Shown: one piece after another, positions 1-8,509 of the stretch
Layout of the letters: every line of letters starts with the position of its first letter
How positions within the stretch are numbered: the first letter of the stretch is position 1
Source of the DNA: an uncultured Mesonia sp.
GTDB taxonomy: Bacteria; Bacteroidota; Bacteroidia; Flavobacteriales; Flavobacteriaceae
Reading direction: 5' to 3'
DNA length: 64,000 nucleotides
Assembly: GCA_947499595.1 (NCBI GenBank)
Contig: CANMOY010000003.1
Coordinates: 186,001 to 250,000, forward strand
Program-made: the position numbers and the translations under genes
Notes under the pieces: model-generated
What the model was told of the DNA's origin: nothing
Databases searched by the model: none
What the model saw: only the letters and a program-made list of their open reading frames with translations

Positions 1-458
1 CCTTTACGGATGTAAGTAAGGCCGAAATAAAAATTACGGGTAGAACTAAGTTCTTCCTTAATGTAGTCGGCTCTCAGCTTTCTGTGAATAAAATGAATCA
101 AGCCATCCAGGAGCTAGAAAAACAATTCAGCATAAAACTACCTGAATTTACCGTGAGTGCTATTAAAGAAAACGGTGAATTTTATCATGTTTGGCACCTA
201 GGAGTTAATGAAAAAGGAATAATTGAAAACGAGAAGCTCGCTCAAGCCTTAGATGAGAATTTAAAAGCGGCGAATAAAAACTACCGCGTAGCCAGATCTA
301 AAGCACTCAAGGGAATAAAAGTACATACCATTCCGCTCGACCTATTTTATGAATGGAGTGGTGCCAATAAGAAAAAAGGCGGACAAGTAAAGATGGAGAA
401 AGTGATGGATGAAGAAAAATATACCGCTTTTAGAGATTTTGTAAAAAGTCACTTATAG
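1..458 (+). CDS. GH3 auxin-responsive promoter family protein (3' end only)
   Basis: The reading frame is open from the first bases of the window (codons begin at position 3) and ends at 458, so this is the C-terminal ~150 residues of a longer protein that starts outside the window. The residues read FTDVSKAEIKITGRTKFF, then a globular tail, and resemble the C-terminal domain of bacterial GH3-like proteins, an acyl-adenylate/amide-synthetase fold. These are common in Flavobacteria, where the substrate is generally not known. An ATG at 84 lies inside the domain and is not the true start. The gene converges with the minus-strand gene beyond it and overlaps its 3' end by 6 bp. Family assignment rests on the C-terminal part only. 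Confidence 0.72.
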   Translation, partial: FTDVSKAEIKITGRTKFFLNVVGSQLSVNKMNQAIQELEKQFSIKLPEFTVSAIKENGEFYHVWHLGVNEKGIIENEKLAQALDENLKAANKNYRVARSKALKGIKVHTIPLDLFYEWSGANKKKGGQVKMEKVMDEEKYTAFRDFVKSHL

Positions 459-1064
459 CGCCCGTTTTTGAATTACTTTTTTTGCTACTTCTTGCTCTAG
501 TTTATCAGCCCCTAGCTCATTTACAAGTTCCATGATTTCTTCGGGAGACATGTATAAGTTTTTAATTCGGGCTTTGTAAGCGGGAGAAAGATCTGCATTA
601 TTCAATATGAAATTTTTAGTGGCCAAAATATAGTCTTTCATACCGTGTTTTATGGCATATGTATCCGCTGTACGCTCAACTTCTTTTAAATGTTTCTTAG
701 AAAATAGGTATTTAAATCCTAAAAGAATTAAATCAAAGGCGTTTCGGTTGAGGTAATCCATAATATGTCCTAATTCGTGTCCAATCCAACCAATTAAAAC
801 TTCATCGGGTACGTCTAGAATCGAAAATTTTTCTTTCTCGATATGAAATTTTTCAGAAATTAGAATAAAATAGGCCCGCTCATTCTTAGGTTTAAAAACA
901 CTACCAAAGGCGGGTTGCGCCTGCATAGTCGATTTTTTTATGGATGCCTTAAATTTAAAACAAATGGGTGTGTCTTTCAAAGCAGGAAAATAAGCCAGTG
1001 CTTCTTCAACTTGGGGCTGTATGCTTTTGGGTATTGTTTTTCTGGTATAGTTTTTCACGTGCAA
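453..1064 (-). CDS. Putative zincin-type metalloprotease domain protein
   Basis: This 203-residue cytoplasmic-looking protein has no signal peptide. The sequence shows a zinc-metallopeptidase motif HELGH at residues 96-100. An acidic segment EVERTADTYA follows at about 128-137 and could supply the third zinc ligand, as the glutamate in M48-like zincins does. A hydrophobic stretch between them (about 110-122) may be a buried or membrane-associated helix. I recognise no named family beyond the zincin fold, and the substrate is unknown. It is transcribed toward the GH3-like gene, with stop codons overlapping. An upstream TAATTTG on the minus strand resembles the -7 box imperfectly, so its promoter is uncertain. 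Confidence 0.6.
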   Translation of the reverse strand: MHVKNYTRKTIPKSIQPQVEEALAYFPALKDTPICFKFKASIKKSTMQAQPAFGSVFKPKNERAYFILISEKFHIEKEKFSILDVPDEVLIGWIGHELGHIMDYLNRNAFDLILLGFKYLFSKKHLKEVERTADTYAIKHGMKDYILATKNFILNNADLSPAYKARIKNLYMSPEEIMELVNELGADKLEQEVAKKVIQKRAL

Positions 1065-1365
1065 TTGCTTTTAATTTACAAATTAGGTTTTTTGTTTAAA
1101 AACGGCTGTTAAGCAATTCTAAAAATTCTAGCGCCTTACTACCGCTCTACCGACCTTAAATAACTTTCAGGAACACAGAGCGACCTTATGAATTACAAGA
1201 AATAAAATAATTTGATACGAATTTTTTAAACGTGTAAAATTAGAATTCAATACCTTATTTAACTGGTTCACAATAAATACCACTGTTGCTTGCATCGTTA
1301 AAGTAATTTGTTTTTTTGTCGTTAAAACTTCAAGCGATTTAAATTATAATTCTAACTAAACTGCA

Positions 1366-1373
1366 TATCTTTG
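1366..1373 (+). promoter_or_regulatory. Bacteroidota -7 box (TATCTTTG) for the MATE gene
   Basis: TATCTTTG matches the consensus TAnnTTTG exactly and lies 21 nt before the ATG at 1395. A TTG that could be read as a start codon at 1371 is part of this box, which argues for the downstream ATG. No convincing -33 TTTG was found. The rest of 1065-1365 is AT-rich with no supported gene. Confidence 0.7.
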
Positions 1374-1394
1374 CGCACTATTAAAAGCAGAATC

Positions 1395-2756
1395 ATGCAA
1401 TTAAGCGCTTATACCAAAGAGTTTAAGAAGAACCTTAGCATTGCCTACCCAGTGATGTTGGGTCAATTGGGTCATGTATTAGTCGGTCTTGCCGATAATA
1501 TTATGGTAGGTAAGCTGGGTGCTGCCCCTTTGGCAGCGGTTTCTCTAGGTAATTCATTGGTTTTTATCGCGCTTTCTATTGGGGTAGGATTTAGTTTTGC
1601 CATTACCCCTTTGATTGCCGAGGCCGATGGTGCTAATAATATAGAAAAAGGTCGTTCTTACTTTCAACACGGTATGATCATGTGCTTAACTACAGGTGTT
1701 GCGTTGTTTCTAGCACTTTGGCTTGCCAAACCTGTATTGTTCTATCTCAATCAGCCCGATGAGGTGGTGCAATTAGCAATGCCTTATTTAGATATTGTAG
1801 CGTTCTCAATGATTCCACTAATGATTTTTCAGGGTTTTAAGCAATTTGGTGACGGGTTATCACAAACAAAATACGCTATGTACGCTACCATTGGGGCCAA
1901 TGTGGTTAACGTACTTTTTAATTATTTGCTCATTTATGGAATATGGATTTTTCCGAGATTAGAGCTAGAAGGTGCCGCATTAGGGACCTTGATTTCGCGT
2001 TTCTTTATGCTTTTCTTTTTGTATTATATTTTAAGATCAAAAAAGAAATTTGCTACCTACTTCGTTTGGGCGAAAAAATCATTACAAAAGAAAGTATTTA
2101 AACGCTTGTTTAATTTAGGCTTTCCCACTGCTTTACAAATGCTTTTTGAGGTGGGTGTTTTTACCGGTTCGGTTTTTCTTGCAGGTACCCTGGGTACAGA
2201 TCCTCAAGCGGCAAATCAAGTGGCTTTAAACTTAGCTTCCATGACATTTATGATTGCTGTAGGTTTAGGCGTAACCGCAACTATTCGGGTGGGTAATCAA
2301 AAAGGAAAAAAGGCCTTCAAAGAGCTAAGACGAATTGCTTTATCTACGTTTTTGTTAGTATTTTTAATCGAAGCCGTTTTTGCCGTAGGTTTTATCGTGC
2401 TTAAAGATTGGTTGCCTACTTTTTATATAGACAATTCACAAGTAGTTTATCTAGCCTCTCAATTGCTTATCATAGCCGCTTTATTTCAGTTAAGTGACGG
2501 TTTGCAAGTTGTTATTTTAGGTGCTTTACGCGGATTGCAAGACGTAAAAATACCTACTTTGTTTTGTTTTATTGCCTATTGGGTAATAGGGTTTCCTATT
2601 TGTTTCTATCTCGGTAAGGAGGATGTACTAGGAAGTATGGGAATCTGGATTGGTCTTTTGGTAGGGCTTTCTGCTTCGGCGGTTATGTTATACTTTAGAT
2701 TTAATTACCTTAGCAAAAAATTAATTGAAAAAGGAAGTATTTCTTTACCTTTATAA
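1395..2756 (+). CDS. MATE family multidrug/Na+ antiporter
   Basis: The 453-residue integral membrane protein has about twelve hydrophobic helices and the two-lobed MATE pattern. The N-lobe begins with YPVMLGQLGHVLVGLADNIM and the C-lobe repeat begins near FPTALQMLFEVGVFTG. MATE proteins export cationic drugs and metabolites from the cytoplasm using Na+ or H+ gradients; the substrate cannot be told from sequence. I chose the ATG at 1395 because the in-frame TTG at 1371 overlaps the promoter box. The length is normal for the family. The next small gene begins 12 bp downstream and may be cotranscribed. Confidence 0.92.
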   Translation: MQLSAYTKEFKKNLSIAYPVMLGQLGHVLVGLADNIMVGKLGAAPLAAVSLGNSLVFIALSIGVGFSFAITPLIAEADGANNIEKGRSYFQHGMIMCLTTGVALFLALWLAKPVLFYLNQPDEVVQLAMPYLDIVAFSMIPLMIFQGFKQFGDGLSQTKYAMYATIGANVVNVLFNYLLIYGIWIFPRLELEGAALGTLISRFFMLFFLYYILRSKKKFATYFVWAKKSLQKKVFKRLFNLGFPTALQMLFEVGVFTGSVFLAGTLGTDPQAANQVALNLASMTFMIAVGLGVTATIRVGNQKGKKAFKELRRIALSTFLLVFLIEAVFAVGFIVLKDWLPTFYIDNSQVVYLASQLLIIAALFQLSDGLQVVILGALRGLQDVKIPTLFCFIAYWVIGFPICFYLGKEDVLGSMGIWIGLLVGLSASAVMLYFRFNYLSKKLIEKGSISLPL

Positions 2757-2768
2757 AAAATTCAAACT

Positions 2769-2996
2769 ATGGAATTTCCAAAATTTTTACTCGCCGATAA
2801 TACCGATTTTCCCGAGGCTATATTTATTGTGCATACCGACTACCCAAGGTTTATCATCAATTTGCAAAACGACGAGATTGAGTGGCTGGAGGAGTTTGAT
2901 GCACACGATCAAAAAGAACTGGAAAGTGAAGTAGAAAATTTAATCGAAGAGGCTTCGCAGTTTTACGACCGTGAAGTGGCACGCTACCAAGAATAA
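2769..2996 (+). CDS. Small acidic conserved protein
   Basis: A 75-residue acidic protein starting MEFPKFLLADNTDFPEAIFI, rich in Glu and Asp, with no membrane segment or cysteine. Its compact composition, its own ATG and its tight fit between the MATE gene (12 bp upstream) and the PAP2 gene (4 bp downstream) support it as real. Similar short proteins are common in flavobacterial genomes, but I know no function. It is likely translated from the same transcript as the PAP2 phosphatase. Overlapping frames on either strand here look like shadows. Confidence 0.7.
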   Translation: MEFPKFLLADNTDFPEAIFIVHTDYPRFIINLQNDEIEWLEEFDAHDQKELESEVENLIEEASQFYDREVARYQE

Positions 2997-3000
2997 AACT

Positions 3001-3576
3001 ATGCCCACTATAGAACAATTGTTGCAATGGGACCAAGAACTTTTCTTGTATCTGAATAACTTAGGTACGCCTACTTGGGATTGGTTCTGGATTTTTATAA
3101 CGCATAAGTTTGCTGCTATACCCATGTATGCCTACTTGCTGTATTTACTTTATAAAAACTATAACTTAAAAACACTCGGAATTACGCTGGTTTTTATCGC
3201 GCTTTTAATAACGGCTACAGATCAATTGGCTAATGTATTCAAAGATGCCTTTGCCAGACCCCGACCATGTAAAGAAGATTTTATGGCTCAAGGCCGATTT
3301 TTAATGGATTATTGCGGTAAGTACGGTTATTTTTCTGCACATGCAGCCAGCTCAACAGCTTTAGCCATCTTTCTAGGTAACATTCTAAAAAAATGGTATA
3401 AGCTAGCTTTTCCCTTGTTATTTATTTGGGCCATGTTGGTCAGCTATAGCCGTATTTATGTAGGTAAACATTACCCAGGAGATGTTATAACGGGTATACT
3501 CATTGGGAGTATAATTGGGTTTTTATTTTATAAACTGCATCAAATCAGTATAAATAAGCTAAACGCTAAAGTTTAG
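3001..3576 (+). CDS. PAP2-family membrane phosphatase
   Basis: A 191-residue membrane protein with five to six hydrophobic helices. It carries the three PAP2 phosphatase motifs: KDAFARPRP (residues 81-89), the SAH of motif 2 (112-114, in place of PSGH) and SRIYVGKHYPGD (150-161), which supplies the catalytic His and Asp. Family members dephosphorylate lipid phosphates such as phosphatidic acid, phosphatidylglycerol phosphate or undecaprenyl diphosphate on the outer face of the inner membrane. The exact lipid cannot be assigned. I chose the ATG at 3001 over one at 2971 because the latter would overlap the preceding gene by 26 bp. The 3' end overlaps the convergent meaB by 4 bp. Confidence 0.88.
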   Translation: MPTIEQLLQWDQELFLYLNNLGTPTWDWFWIFITHKFAAIPMYAYLLYLLYKNYNLKTLGITLVFIALLITATDQLANVFKDAFARPRPCKEDFMAQGRFLMDYCGKYGYFSAHAASSTALAIFLGNILKKWYKLAFPLLFIWAMLVSYSRIYVGKHYPGDVITGILIGSIIGFLFYKLHQISINKLNAKV

Positions 3577-4670
3577 CTTATTTCCTTATGCAATTGGAGT
3601 AAATCAAAAGCAGCTTCAAACGGAGAAACTTCTTGTCGCTCTAGAGCCTCTATTTTTTCGGCTAAGGCTTGTTTTATTTTTGGGTTAGCATAAAAGTCGG
3701 CTTTTAATTGGTCTTGTATGGTTTGTAAAAGCCAATGCTTGTTTTGCTCTAACCGCAATTGTTCAAAATACCCGTTGCCTTTGGTTAATTTAAAATAAGT
3801 TTCTAGCATTTCCCATATGCGGTCTATACCTTTTTGATGCAAGCCACTAGCAATTTTCACCAAAGGTTTCCAGGTGCTTTCCTTGGTTGGGTAAAGATGC
3901 AGCGCTTTTTTAAATTCTGCTTGGGCTTGTCGTGCGGGTTTTAGGTTCTCGCCATCAGCTTTATTAATAACAATAGCATCGGCCATTTCCATAATACCAC
4001 GTTTAATACCCTGTAACTCGTCACCCGCACCAGCCAATTTGAGCAACAAAAAAAAGTCGGTCATACTATGCACCAAGGTTTCACTTTGTCCCACCCCCAC
4101 GGTTTCGATTAAAATAACATCAAAGCCTGCCGCTTCGCATAAAATAACCGATTCACGTGTTTTCTGAGCAACCCCACCAAGCGAATCTCCCGATGCCGTT
4201 GGCCGAATAAAAGCATTCTCTTGTTTTACTAATTCTTCCATGCGGGTTTTGTCGCCCAAAATACTTCCGTGCGAGACGCTACTTGTAGGGTCTACAGCCA
4301 AAACGGCAACTTTTTTAGCATGTTGCTCAATAAGATAGTTCCCAAAAGCCTCTATAAAAGTACTTTTACCCACACCTGGCACCCCCGTAATGCCTATGCG
4401 AATAGATTTGCCCGATGCAGGTAAACAGGTGTTGATAATCGTTTTTACCGATTCAAAATGCTTCTGTTGTTTGCTTTCAACTAGGGTTATACCTTGACTC
4501 AAGGCCGTTTTATTGCCCGCTAATATGCGCTCCGCTAAATCGGCGGCATTGATGCGTTTTTTTCGTAAAGCCTTTATGCGTGCCGCACTTTTTGACCCAA
4601 TAGATTGAGAGTGCTGTGATGTCTTTTCGCTTAAAGCGGATTTGTTTTTCTTGGGGGTGGGCATATACAT
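3573..4670 (-). CDS. meaB: MeaB-type G3E GTPase, chaperone of methylmalonyl-CoA mutase
   Basis: This 365-residue protein has the MeaB/ArgK pattern: Walker A GVPGVGKS (96-103), LAVDPTSS, ETVGVGQSE (switch region) and NKADG for guanine specificity. MeaB loads adenosylcobalamin into methylmalonyl-CoA mutase and protects the mutase, using GTP. No mutase gene is in the window, but a cobalamin adenosyltransferase that would make the cofactor is encoded at 13.6 kb. The first ~30 residues are a basic, probably disordered extension. An alternative ATG two codons inside (4664) is equally possible. Near the 5' end, within codons for SALS, sits one copy of the repeated word CGCTTAAAGCGGAT. Confidence 0.93.
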   Translation of the reverse strand: MYMPTPKKNKSALSEKTSQHSQSIGSKSAARIKALRKKRINAADLAERILAGNKTALSQGITLVESKQQKHFESVKTIINTCLPASGKSIRIGITGVPGVGKSTFIEAFGNYLIEQHAKKVAVLAVDPTSSVSHGSILGDKTRMEELVKQENAFIRPTASGDSLGGVAQKTRESVILCEAAGFDVILIETVGVGQSETLVHSMTDFFLLLKLAGAGDELQGIKRGIMEMADAIVINKADGENLKPARQAQAEFKKALHLYPTKESTWKPLVKIASGLHQKGIDRIWEMLETYFKLTKGNGYFEQLRLEQNKHWLLQTIQDQLKADFYANPKIKQALAEKIEALERQEVSPFEAAFDLLQLHKEIS

Positions 4671-4701
4671 TTTTATTTAGCACAAATTTATGAATTCATT
4701 C

Positions 4702-4732
4702 TTGAAAACGGATAAAAAGCTTTTTATCTTCA
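4702..4732 (+). promoter_or_regulatory. Likely promoter of ohr (TTG-N20-TATCTTCA)
   Basis: TTG at 4702-4704 is followed after 20 nt by TATCTTCA (4725-4732), a 6/8 match to TAnnTTTG with normal spacing. The ohr ATG is 32 nt downstream. Confidence 0.5.
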
Positions 4733-4764
4733 AGCCATAAATTAAACCTTAAATTTTAAACAAG

Positions 4765-5190
4765 ATGAAAACTTTTTATACAGAACAAGCCACCGCAAAA
4801 GGAGGTAGAGCCGGACACGTAAAAACCGAAGACGGTAAGATAGATATGAATTTGAGTGTTCCTAAAGCCATGGGCGGAGACGATGGTGATGGAGTAAACC
4901 CAGAGCACTTTTTTGCTTGTGCTTATTCGGCTTGTTATGGGGGTGCGCTTGAGGCTGTGGCTAAGGAAGATAATATAGATTTAGGCGATTATAGCGTTTC
5001 GGCTTCGGTGAGTATTGGGCGCACAGATGAAGGTGACTTTCAATTGGCCGTAATCTTAGATTCTTACCTACCAACAGTTGATGTTGAAACAGGGGAAAAA
5101 TTAGTGAATAAAGCACACGAAATTTGTCCGTTTTCTCGTGCCACACGAGATAATATTGACGTGACTTTAAATCTGTTACTAGACGAGTAA
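4765..5190 (+). CDS. ohr: Organic hydroperoxide resistance protein (Ohr/OsmC family)
   Basis: A 141-residue cytoplasmic thiol peroxidase that reduces organic and fatty-acid hydroperoxides. Both redox cysteines are visible: C57 in ACAYSACYGGAL and C121 in HEICPFSRATR. The conserved Arg (R15) and Glu (E47, in NPEHFFA) that assist peroxide binding are also present. The length is typical of Ohr. It is a single-gene unit, with a likely promoter upstream and a bidirectional terminator after the stop. No OhrR-type repressor gene is next to it. Confidence 0.93.
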   Translation: MKTFYTEQATAKGGRAGHVKTEDGKIDMNLSVPKAMGGDDGDGVNPEHFFACAYSACYGGALEAVAKEDNIDLGDYSVSASVSIGRTDEGDFQLAVILDSYLPTVDVETGEKLVNKAHEICPFSRATRDNIDVTLNLLLDE

Positions 5191-5210
5191 TCTAATAAAT
5201 ATTTATTCAA

Positions 5211-5247
5211 AAAAAAACCTAGGTGCTCTTGCATCTAGGTTTTTTTG
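5211..5247. terminator. Bidirectional terminator between ohr and the DUF2911 gene
   Basis: The hairpin ACCTAGGTGC-tctt-GCATCTAGGT has one G.T pair and is flanked by A7 on the left and T7 on the right. It therefore works on both strands for the two converging genes. The DUF2911 stop codon lies inside the right arm. Confidence 0.85.
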
Positions 5248-5795
5248 TTGAGTTTATCAAAAGCAAAACTCACTTGGGTTTGATCCCAACTTAAAACCAT
5301 ATAATGCAAGTGGTTTTGTTTCTCAAAATGAATACTAAAGCGTTCTACGGTCTCGGGTAATTTTTGGGTTGGTACTTCAATGATTAAAGCATCGTAAGCT
5401 TCGTCTCGAGCGGCTTCTTGTGTACTTAAATCAATACCCCAAGCATACATCTTTTTATTAAAAATAATTTTCCAAGAATCCGGTTGCGGAATGGTCCATA
5501 AACTATAGCGCCCCGCATCTAACAACGAGCCGTCTACTTGAATGGCTTGATTAACCCAGAAAGTAGTAGCCTCGTTTGCCCCTGTTCGCCAAACTTGGTT
5601 GAAAGGTACTAGCTCGCCAAAAATCTCCCTACCTCGTTTTGCGGGCCGGTTGTAAAAAACTTCTACTTTTAAATTTCCTGTACGATAATGTATGGTTTCT
5701 TCTGGACTATGTGATTTGGTTTGGTTTTTGATTAAAAAGAAGCCAATGATGCCTCCGATAAGTAGGATAAGGAAGATGCGAATACTTCTTTTCAT
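5235..5795 (-). CDS. DUF2911 domain protein, membrane-anchored
   Basis: A 186-residue protein with one N-terminal hydrophobic helix (residues 5-23, IRIFLILLIGGIIGFFLI), acting as signal-anchor or uncleaved signal, followed by a DUF2911 domain. Its core reads VWRTGANEATTFWVNQAI and YSLWTIPQPDSWKIIFNKK, the signature of this beta-rich family found mainly in Bacteroidota. The function is unknown; the domain should face the periplasm. It is convergent with ohr. The 5' side faces the sigma-factor gene across a 96-bp divergent intergenic region. Confidence 0.82.
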   Translation of the reverse strand: MKRSIRIFLILLIGGIIGFFLIKNQTKSHSPEETIHYRTGNLKVEVFYNRPAKRGREIFGELVPFNQVWRTGANEATTFWVNQAIQVDGSLLDAGRYSLWTIPQPDSWKIIFNKKMYAWGIDLSTQEAARDEAYDALIIEVPTQKLPETVERFSIHFEKQNHLHYMVLSWDQTQVSFAFDKLNKKT

Positions 5796-5891
5796 ATTTT
5801 TTTAAAGTGAAGATAAAAATTTTTTAGAAACTGCAACAACAAGAGAAGGCAATCGTATTTAAAAATGAATAGAAACTAATTAAGCTTTATT

Positions 5892-6437
5892 TTGTTTCAA
5901 AACGATTTAATCGAACGCTGCCGAAAGCAAGACAGACGCGCACAGTTGAAGATTTACAACAAATACTGTGATGCCATGTATTATGTTGCCTTGAGATTTT
6001 TAAAAAATCAACACGAGGCCGAAGAGGCGATGCAAGAAGGTTTTATTAAAGCCTTTTCAAAACTGCATCAATTTACAGGAGAAGTTACTTTTGGCGCTTG
6101 GTTAAAACGAATCGTGATTAACACTAGCTTAGATATGCTTAAAGCTAAAAAGTTAAATTTAATTGCGATTAACGAGCAAACCTTAGGTAAGGTAGAAGAA
6201 GAAGATAATTGGAGTATTGCAGACGAGATAAGTGTTGAGCAGGTCAAAGAATGTATTGCTCAATTACCCGATAAATATCGCTTTGCATTAATGCTTTTTT
6301 TAATCGAAGGTTATGACCACGAAGAAATTTCGCAAATTTTAAATATAACACAAGTTTCGTCGCGTACCCTTGTGCATCGAGGAAAGAAAAAGTTGCAAGA
6401 ACAATTAAAACATATTTACCATGGCACAGGATCTTAG
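5892..6437 (+). CDS. ECF-type RNA polymerase sigma factor
   Basis: A 181-residue sigma-70 family protein. Region 2 spans residues 10-75 (IYNKYCDAMYYVALRFLKNQ, then EEAMQEGFIKAF) and region 4 about 115-170 (LPDKYRFALMLFLIEGYDHE and a helix-turn-helix ending TLVHRGKKKL). I take the TTG at 5892 as the start: the frame is stopped just upstream at 5877, and the next ATG would delete part of region 2. It overlaps the next gene by 17 bp, so the sigma factor and the membrane protein after it are translationally coupled, as in sigma/anti-sigma pairs. It probably controls this operon or an envelope-stress regulon. Confidence 0.9.
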   Translation: MFQNDLIERCRKQDRRAQLKIYNKYCDAMYYVALRFLKNQHEAEEAMQEGFIKAFSKLHQFTGEVTFGAWLKRIVINTSLDMLKAKKLNLIAINEQTLGKVEEEDNWSIADEISVEQVKECIAQLPDKYRFALMLFLIEGYDHEEISQILNITQVSSRTLVHRGKKKLQEQLKHIYHGTGS

Positions 6438-7023
6438 AGAAATGTTGCAGTTTGAGGCCCAGAAAAAAGCAAATCCGCCCTTGGCAGATGGGCACAAAGA
6501 TAGATTTTTAAGTCGGTTGGAGGCTGAGTTTCCTGAATCTCAAAAGAAAAGAGACTATTTTCTATGGTATAAAATTGCTGCTGTTATAATAGTGGTGTTG
6601 GTAAGCGGAGTGCTGTTTTGGCCCACTTCGCCGCAATTAAATCAAGAGCAGTTGGTTGAAGGTCAGTCTGTGAATCCAGGCAGTCTTCCTGTTGTGCCAG
6701 CTACTATGTTGAGCCAAAGTTCGCCAGAATTTAAAAAGATAGAAGATTTTTATCTGGCCAACTTGCATACAGAGCTCGCCGCTTTAACCATTACCTCAGA
6801 AAATAAAGAATTAATAGATGATTTTATGCTACAATTAGAGCAACTCGATGACGAATACCTAAGGCTTAATGAAGAAATTAAAGAATATGGTGTGAGTGAG
6901 GCCTCTATAGGTACGCTTATTCAAAACTTAGAGTTAAGACTCGATCTATTAAAACGATTAAAAAGTAAATTAAAATCCCTGAAACAAGAGCAGCAGCAAC
7001 AGTTAACGGGAATAAGCATATAG
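6421..7023 (+). CDS. Probable anti-sigma factor, single-pass membrane protein
   Basis: A 200-residue protein with a charged cytoplasmic N-terminus (about 50 residues), one transmembrane helix (about 52-68, KIAAVIIVVLVSGVLFW) and a periplasmic part rich in Leu, Glu and Lys that looks coiled-coil (130-195). There is no zinc-binding HxxxCxxC motif. The assignment rests on topology and on the 17-bp overlap with the ECF sigma gene; this order is common in Flavobacteria. It probably holds the sigma factor at the membrane until an envelope signal arrives. Confidence 0.7.
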   Translation: MAQDLREMLQFEAQKKANPPLADGHKDRFLSRLEAEFPESQKKRDYFLWYKIAAVIIVVLVSGVLFWPTSPQLNQEQLVEGQSVNPGSLPVVPATMLSQSSPEFKKIEDFYLANLHTELAALTITSENKELIDDFMLQLEQLDDEYLRLNEEIKEYGVSEASIGTLIQNLELRLDLLKRLKSKLKSLKQEQQQQLTGISI

Positions 7024-7024
7024 C

Positions 7025-8449
7025 ATGAGAAAATTAGCTATTTATTATTGTAAAGTGTTAATCCTTAGTTTTTTTGGTTTGACTACTACTGCTTTGGTAG
7101 CCCAAAAAACCACATTATTACACGAAAAACTAGAGGTTAATGCCAAACCGAGTTTAGATTTAGAGTCTAGGCACACCCGAGTTATCATTGAAACTTGGGA
7201 CCAAAATAGAACCGAGATTGAAGCCTTTGTTGAAGGTATAGATTTGTCTGAAAAACAGATCGAACAAATCAAAAAACTCTGGGGAGTGAGCTTTAAAGCG
7301 GATAAAGACCGTATTTTTTTGCGTTCTTTTGCTCGGCCTGCACAGCAAATCGCCTACGAATTACAAAAAGCAACATTGACCAGCGAAACAGCAGCAGATT
7401 ATCCTAAGCCAGGCGAAATGAAATTGATGCAGAATTTGCTAGCCGAGTTAAATGCGCTTAATATTACCAGTAGCGCACTTCAAAACATCAGTAAACTCAA
7501 ATTTGATTATAGCGCCTACCAGAAGCAAGGAAAAGAATACTTAAGGGCTTATGAAAATTTGGTGTTATCTTTCTTAGAAGATAAAGAAAATGCCGCAGTG
7601 CTTCAACGTCAATCTGAATTGCAAAAAAATGCAACCAATCAAACATGGCGCCAAGAACTAGAGCGCAAGATGCAGCAAATGGAAGCACAGTTCAATGAAC
7701 GAATTACGGCTTGGTCAACGACCGAAAATACCCCTAATACGCACATAAAAAAAGAGGTTATCGAGCATCCAGACGGCAGGAAAACAACCCAAATTTTTAT
7801 GGTTTCTACGCTGAGTCCTAATGCAAATAAGTCAGCAGAGAAAACCTTAATCGTTCCTACTATAAAGATTAAAATTCCTTCACAATCTAGCCTACAAATC
7901 AGTCAGCGCTATGGCAGTTTAGATTTGCTAAAACCGGTTAGTAACCTTCAGGTGCAATTGGCCTATGCATCGCTTAAAGCGGATTTGATAACAGGAGAAA
8001 ACAATAGGGTAGAGGTAGCTTATGCTCCCATAAATATTAATTTTTGGGAACACGGAGAACTGCATTTAAACTATGTAAAAAAAGCTCAAATAGGTAAGGT
8101 GAATAGTATGGCCTTAAGAGCTAACGCCAGTGATTTAAGTATAAAAGAGTGGAATGGTTTTGGGCGATTAACCAGTGCCTTCGGACAGATAAAAATTTTG
8201 AAAATAGGAGCCGATTTTAATCGTCTTGACATTAATTTAAGCAATACCGATATGAGTATAGCAGTGCCAAATCTGGCCTTTGAGCTCAATTATACGGGTA
8301 GTAAAAGCAATTTGAAACTACCCTCTAGTATTAAAGTTACGCGAGATAACACTTATGGCACAGAATTGGTTACAGGTTTCTTTAAAGATAAGACAACCGA
8401 TAATCGAATCAATATTGATGTGAAATTTAGTAAAGTTGTTTTTAATTAG
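7025..8449 (+). CDS. Secreted protein with coiled and beta-repeat regions, in sigma-factor operon
   Basis: This 474-residue protein has a signal peptide (residues 1-26, ending ALVAQ). A middle section (about 100-240) is predicted helical with many Gln, Glu and Lys. The C-terminal ~180 residues have short repeating beta-strand patterns such as LQISQRYGSLDL and VEVAYAPININ, like putative adhesin/DUF4097-type beta-helices. It starts 1 bp after the anti-sigma gene and forms the third gene of the operon. It may be the envelope sensor partner or a target of the sigma factor; the function is unknown. The word CGCTTAAAGCGGAT occurs inside it at 7971-7984. Confidence 0.6.
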   Translation: MRKLAIYYCKVLILSFFGLTTTALVAQKTTLLHEKLEVNAKPSLDLESRHTRVIIETWDQNRTEIEAFVEGIDLSEKQIEQIKKLWGVSFKADKDRIFLRSFARPAQQIAYELQKATLTSETAADYPKPGEMKLMQNLLAELNALNITSSALQNISKLKFDYSAYQKQGKEYLRAYENLVLSFLEDKENAAVLQRQSELQKNATNQTWRQELERKMQQMEAQFNERITAWSTTENTPNTHIKKEVIEHPDGRKTTQIFMVSTLSPNANKSAEKTLIVPTIKIKIPSQSSLQISQRYGSLDLLKPVSNLQVQLAYASLKADLITGENNRVEVAYAPININFWEHGELHLNYVKKAQIGKVNSMALRANASDLSIKEWNGFGRLTSAFGQIKILKIGADFNRLDINLSNTDMSIAVPNLAFELNYTGSKSNLKLPSSIKVTRDNTYGTELVTGFFKDKTTDNRINIDVKFSKVVFN

Positions 8450-8471
8450 TTTTTTTATTTGGTTTTTGTGT

Positions 8472-8508
8472 AAAAATAGTTTTGCTTTATAAGTGAAACT
8501 ATTTTTTT
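8472..8508 (+). terminator. Intrinsic terminator abutting the M23 start codon
   Basis: AAAAATAGTTT (8472-8482) pairs with AAACTATTTTT (8496-8506) around a 13-nt loop and runs into T8. It ends 1-2 nt before the ATG of the peptidase gene, so it terminates the sigma operon and leaves almost no leader for the next gene. Confidence 0.65.
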
Positions 8509-8509
8509 T

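Noticed and set aside
915-1112. Plus-strand 65-codon frame opposite the zincin-like gene
   Set aside because: Cys/Phe-rich antisense translation of a supported gene.
1371-1394. TTG start adding eight residues to the MATE protein
   Set aside because: The codon is part of an exact -7 promoter box; the ATG at 1395 fits the family N-terminus.
2725-2934. 69-codon frame overlapping the MATE end and the small acidic gene
   Set aside because: A shadow of two better genes in another frame.
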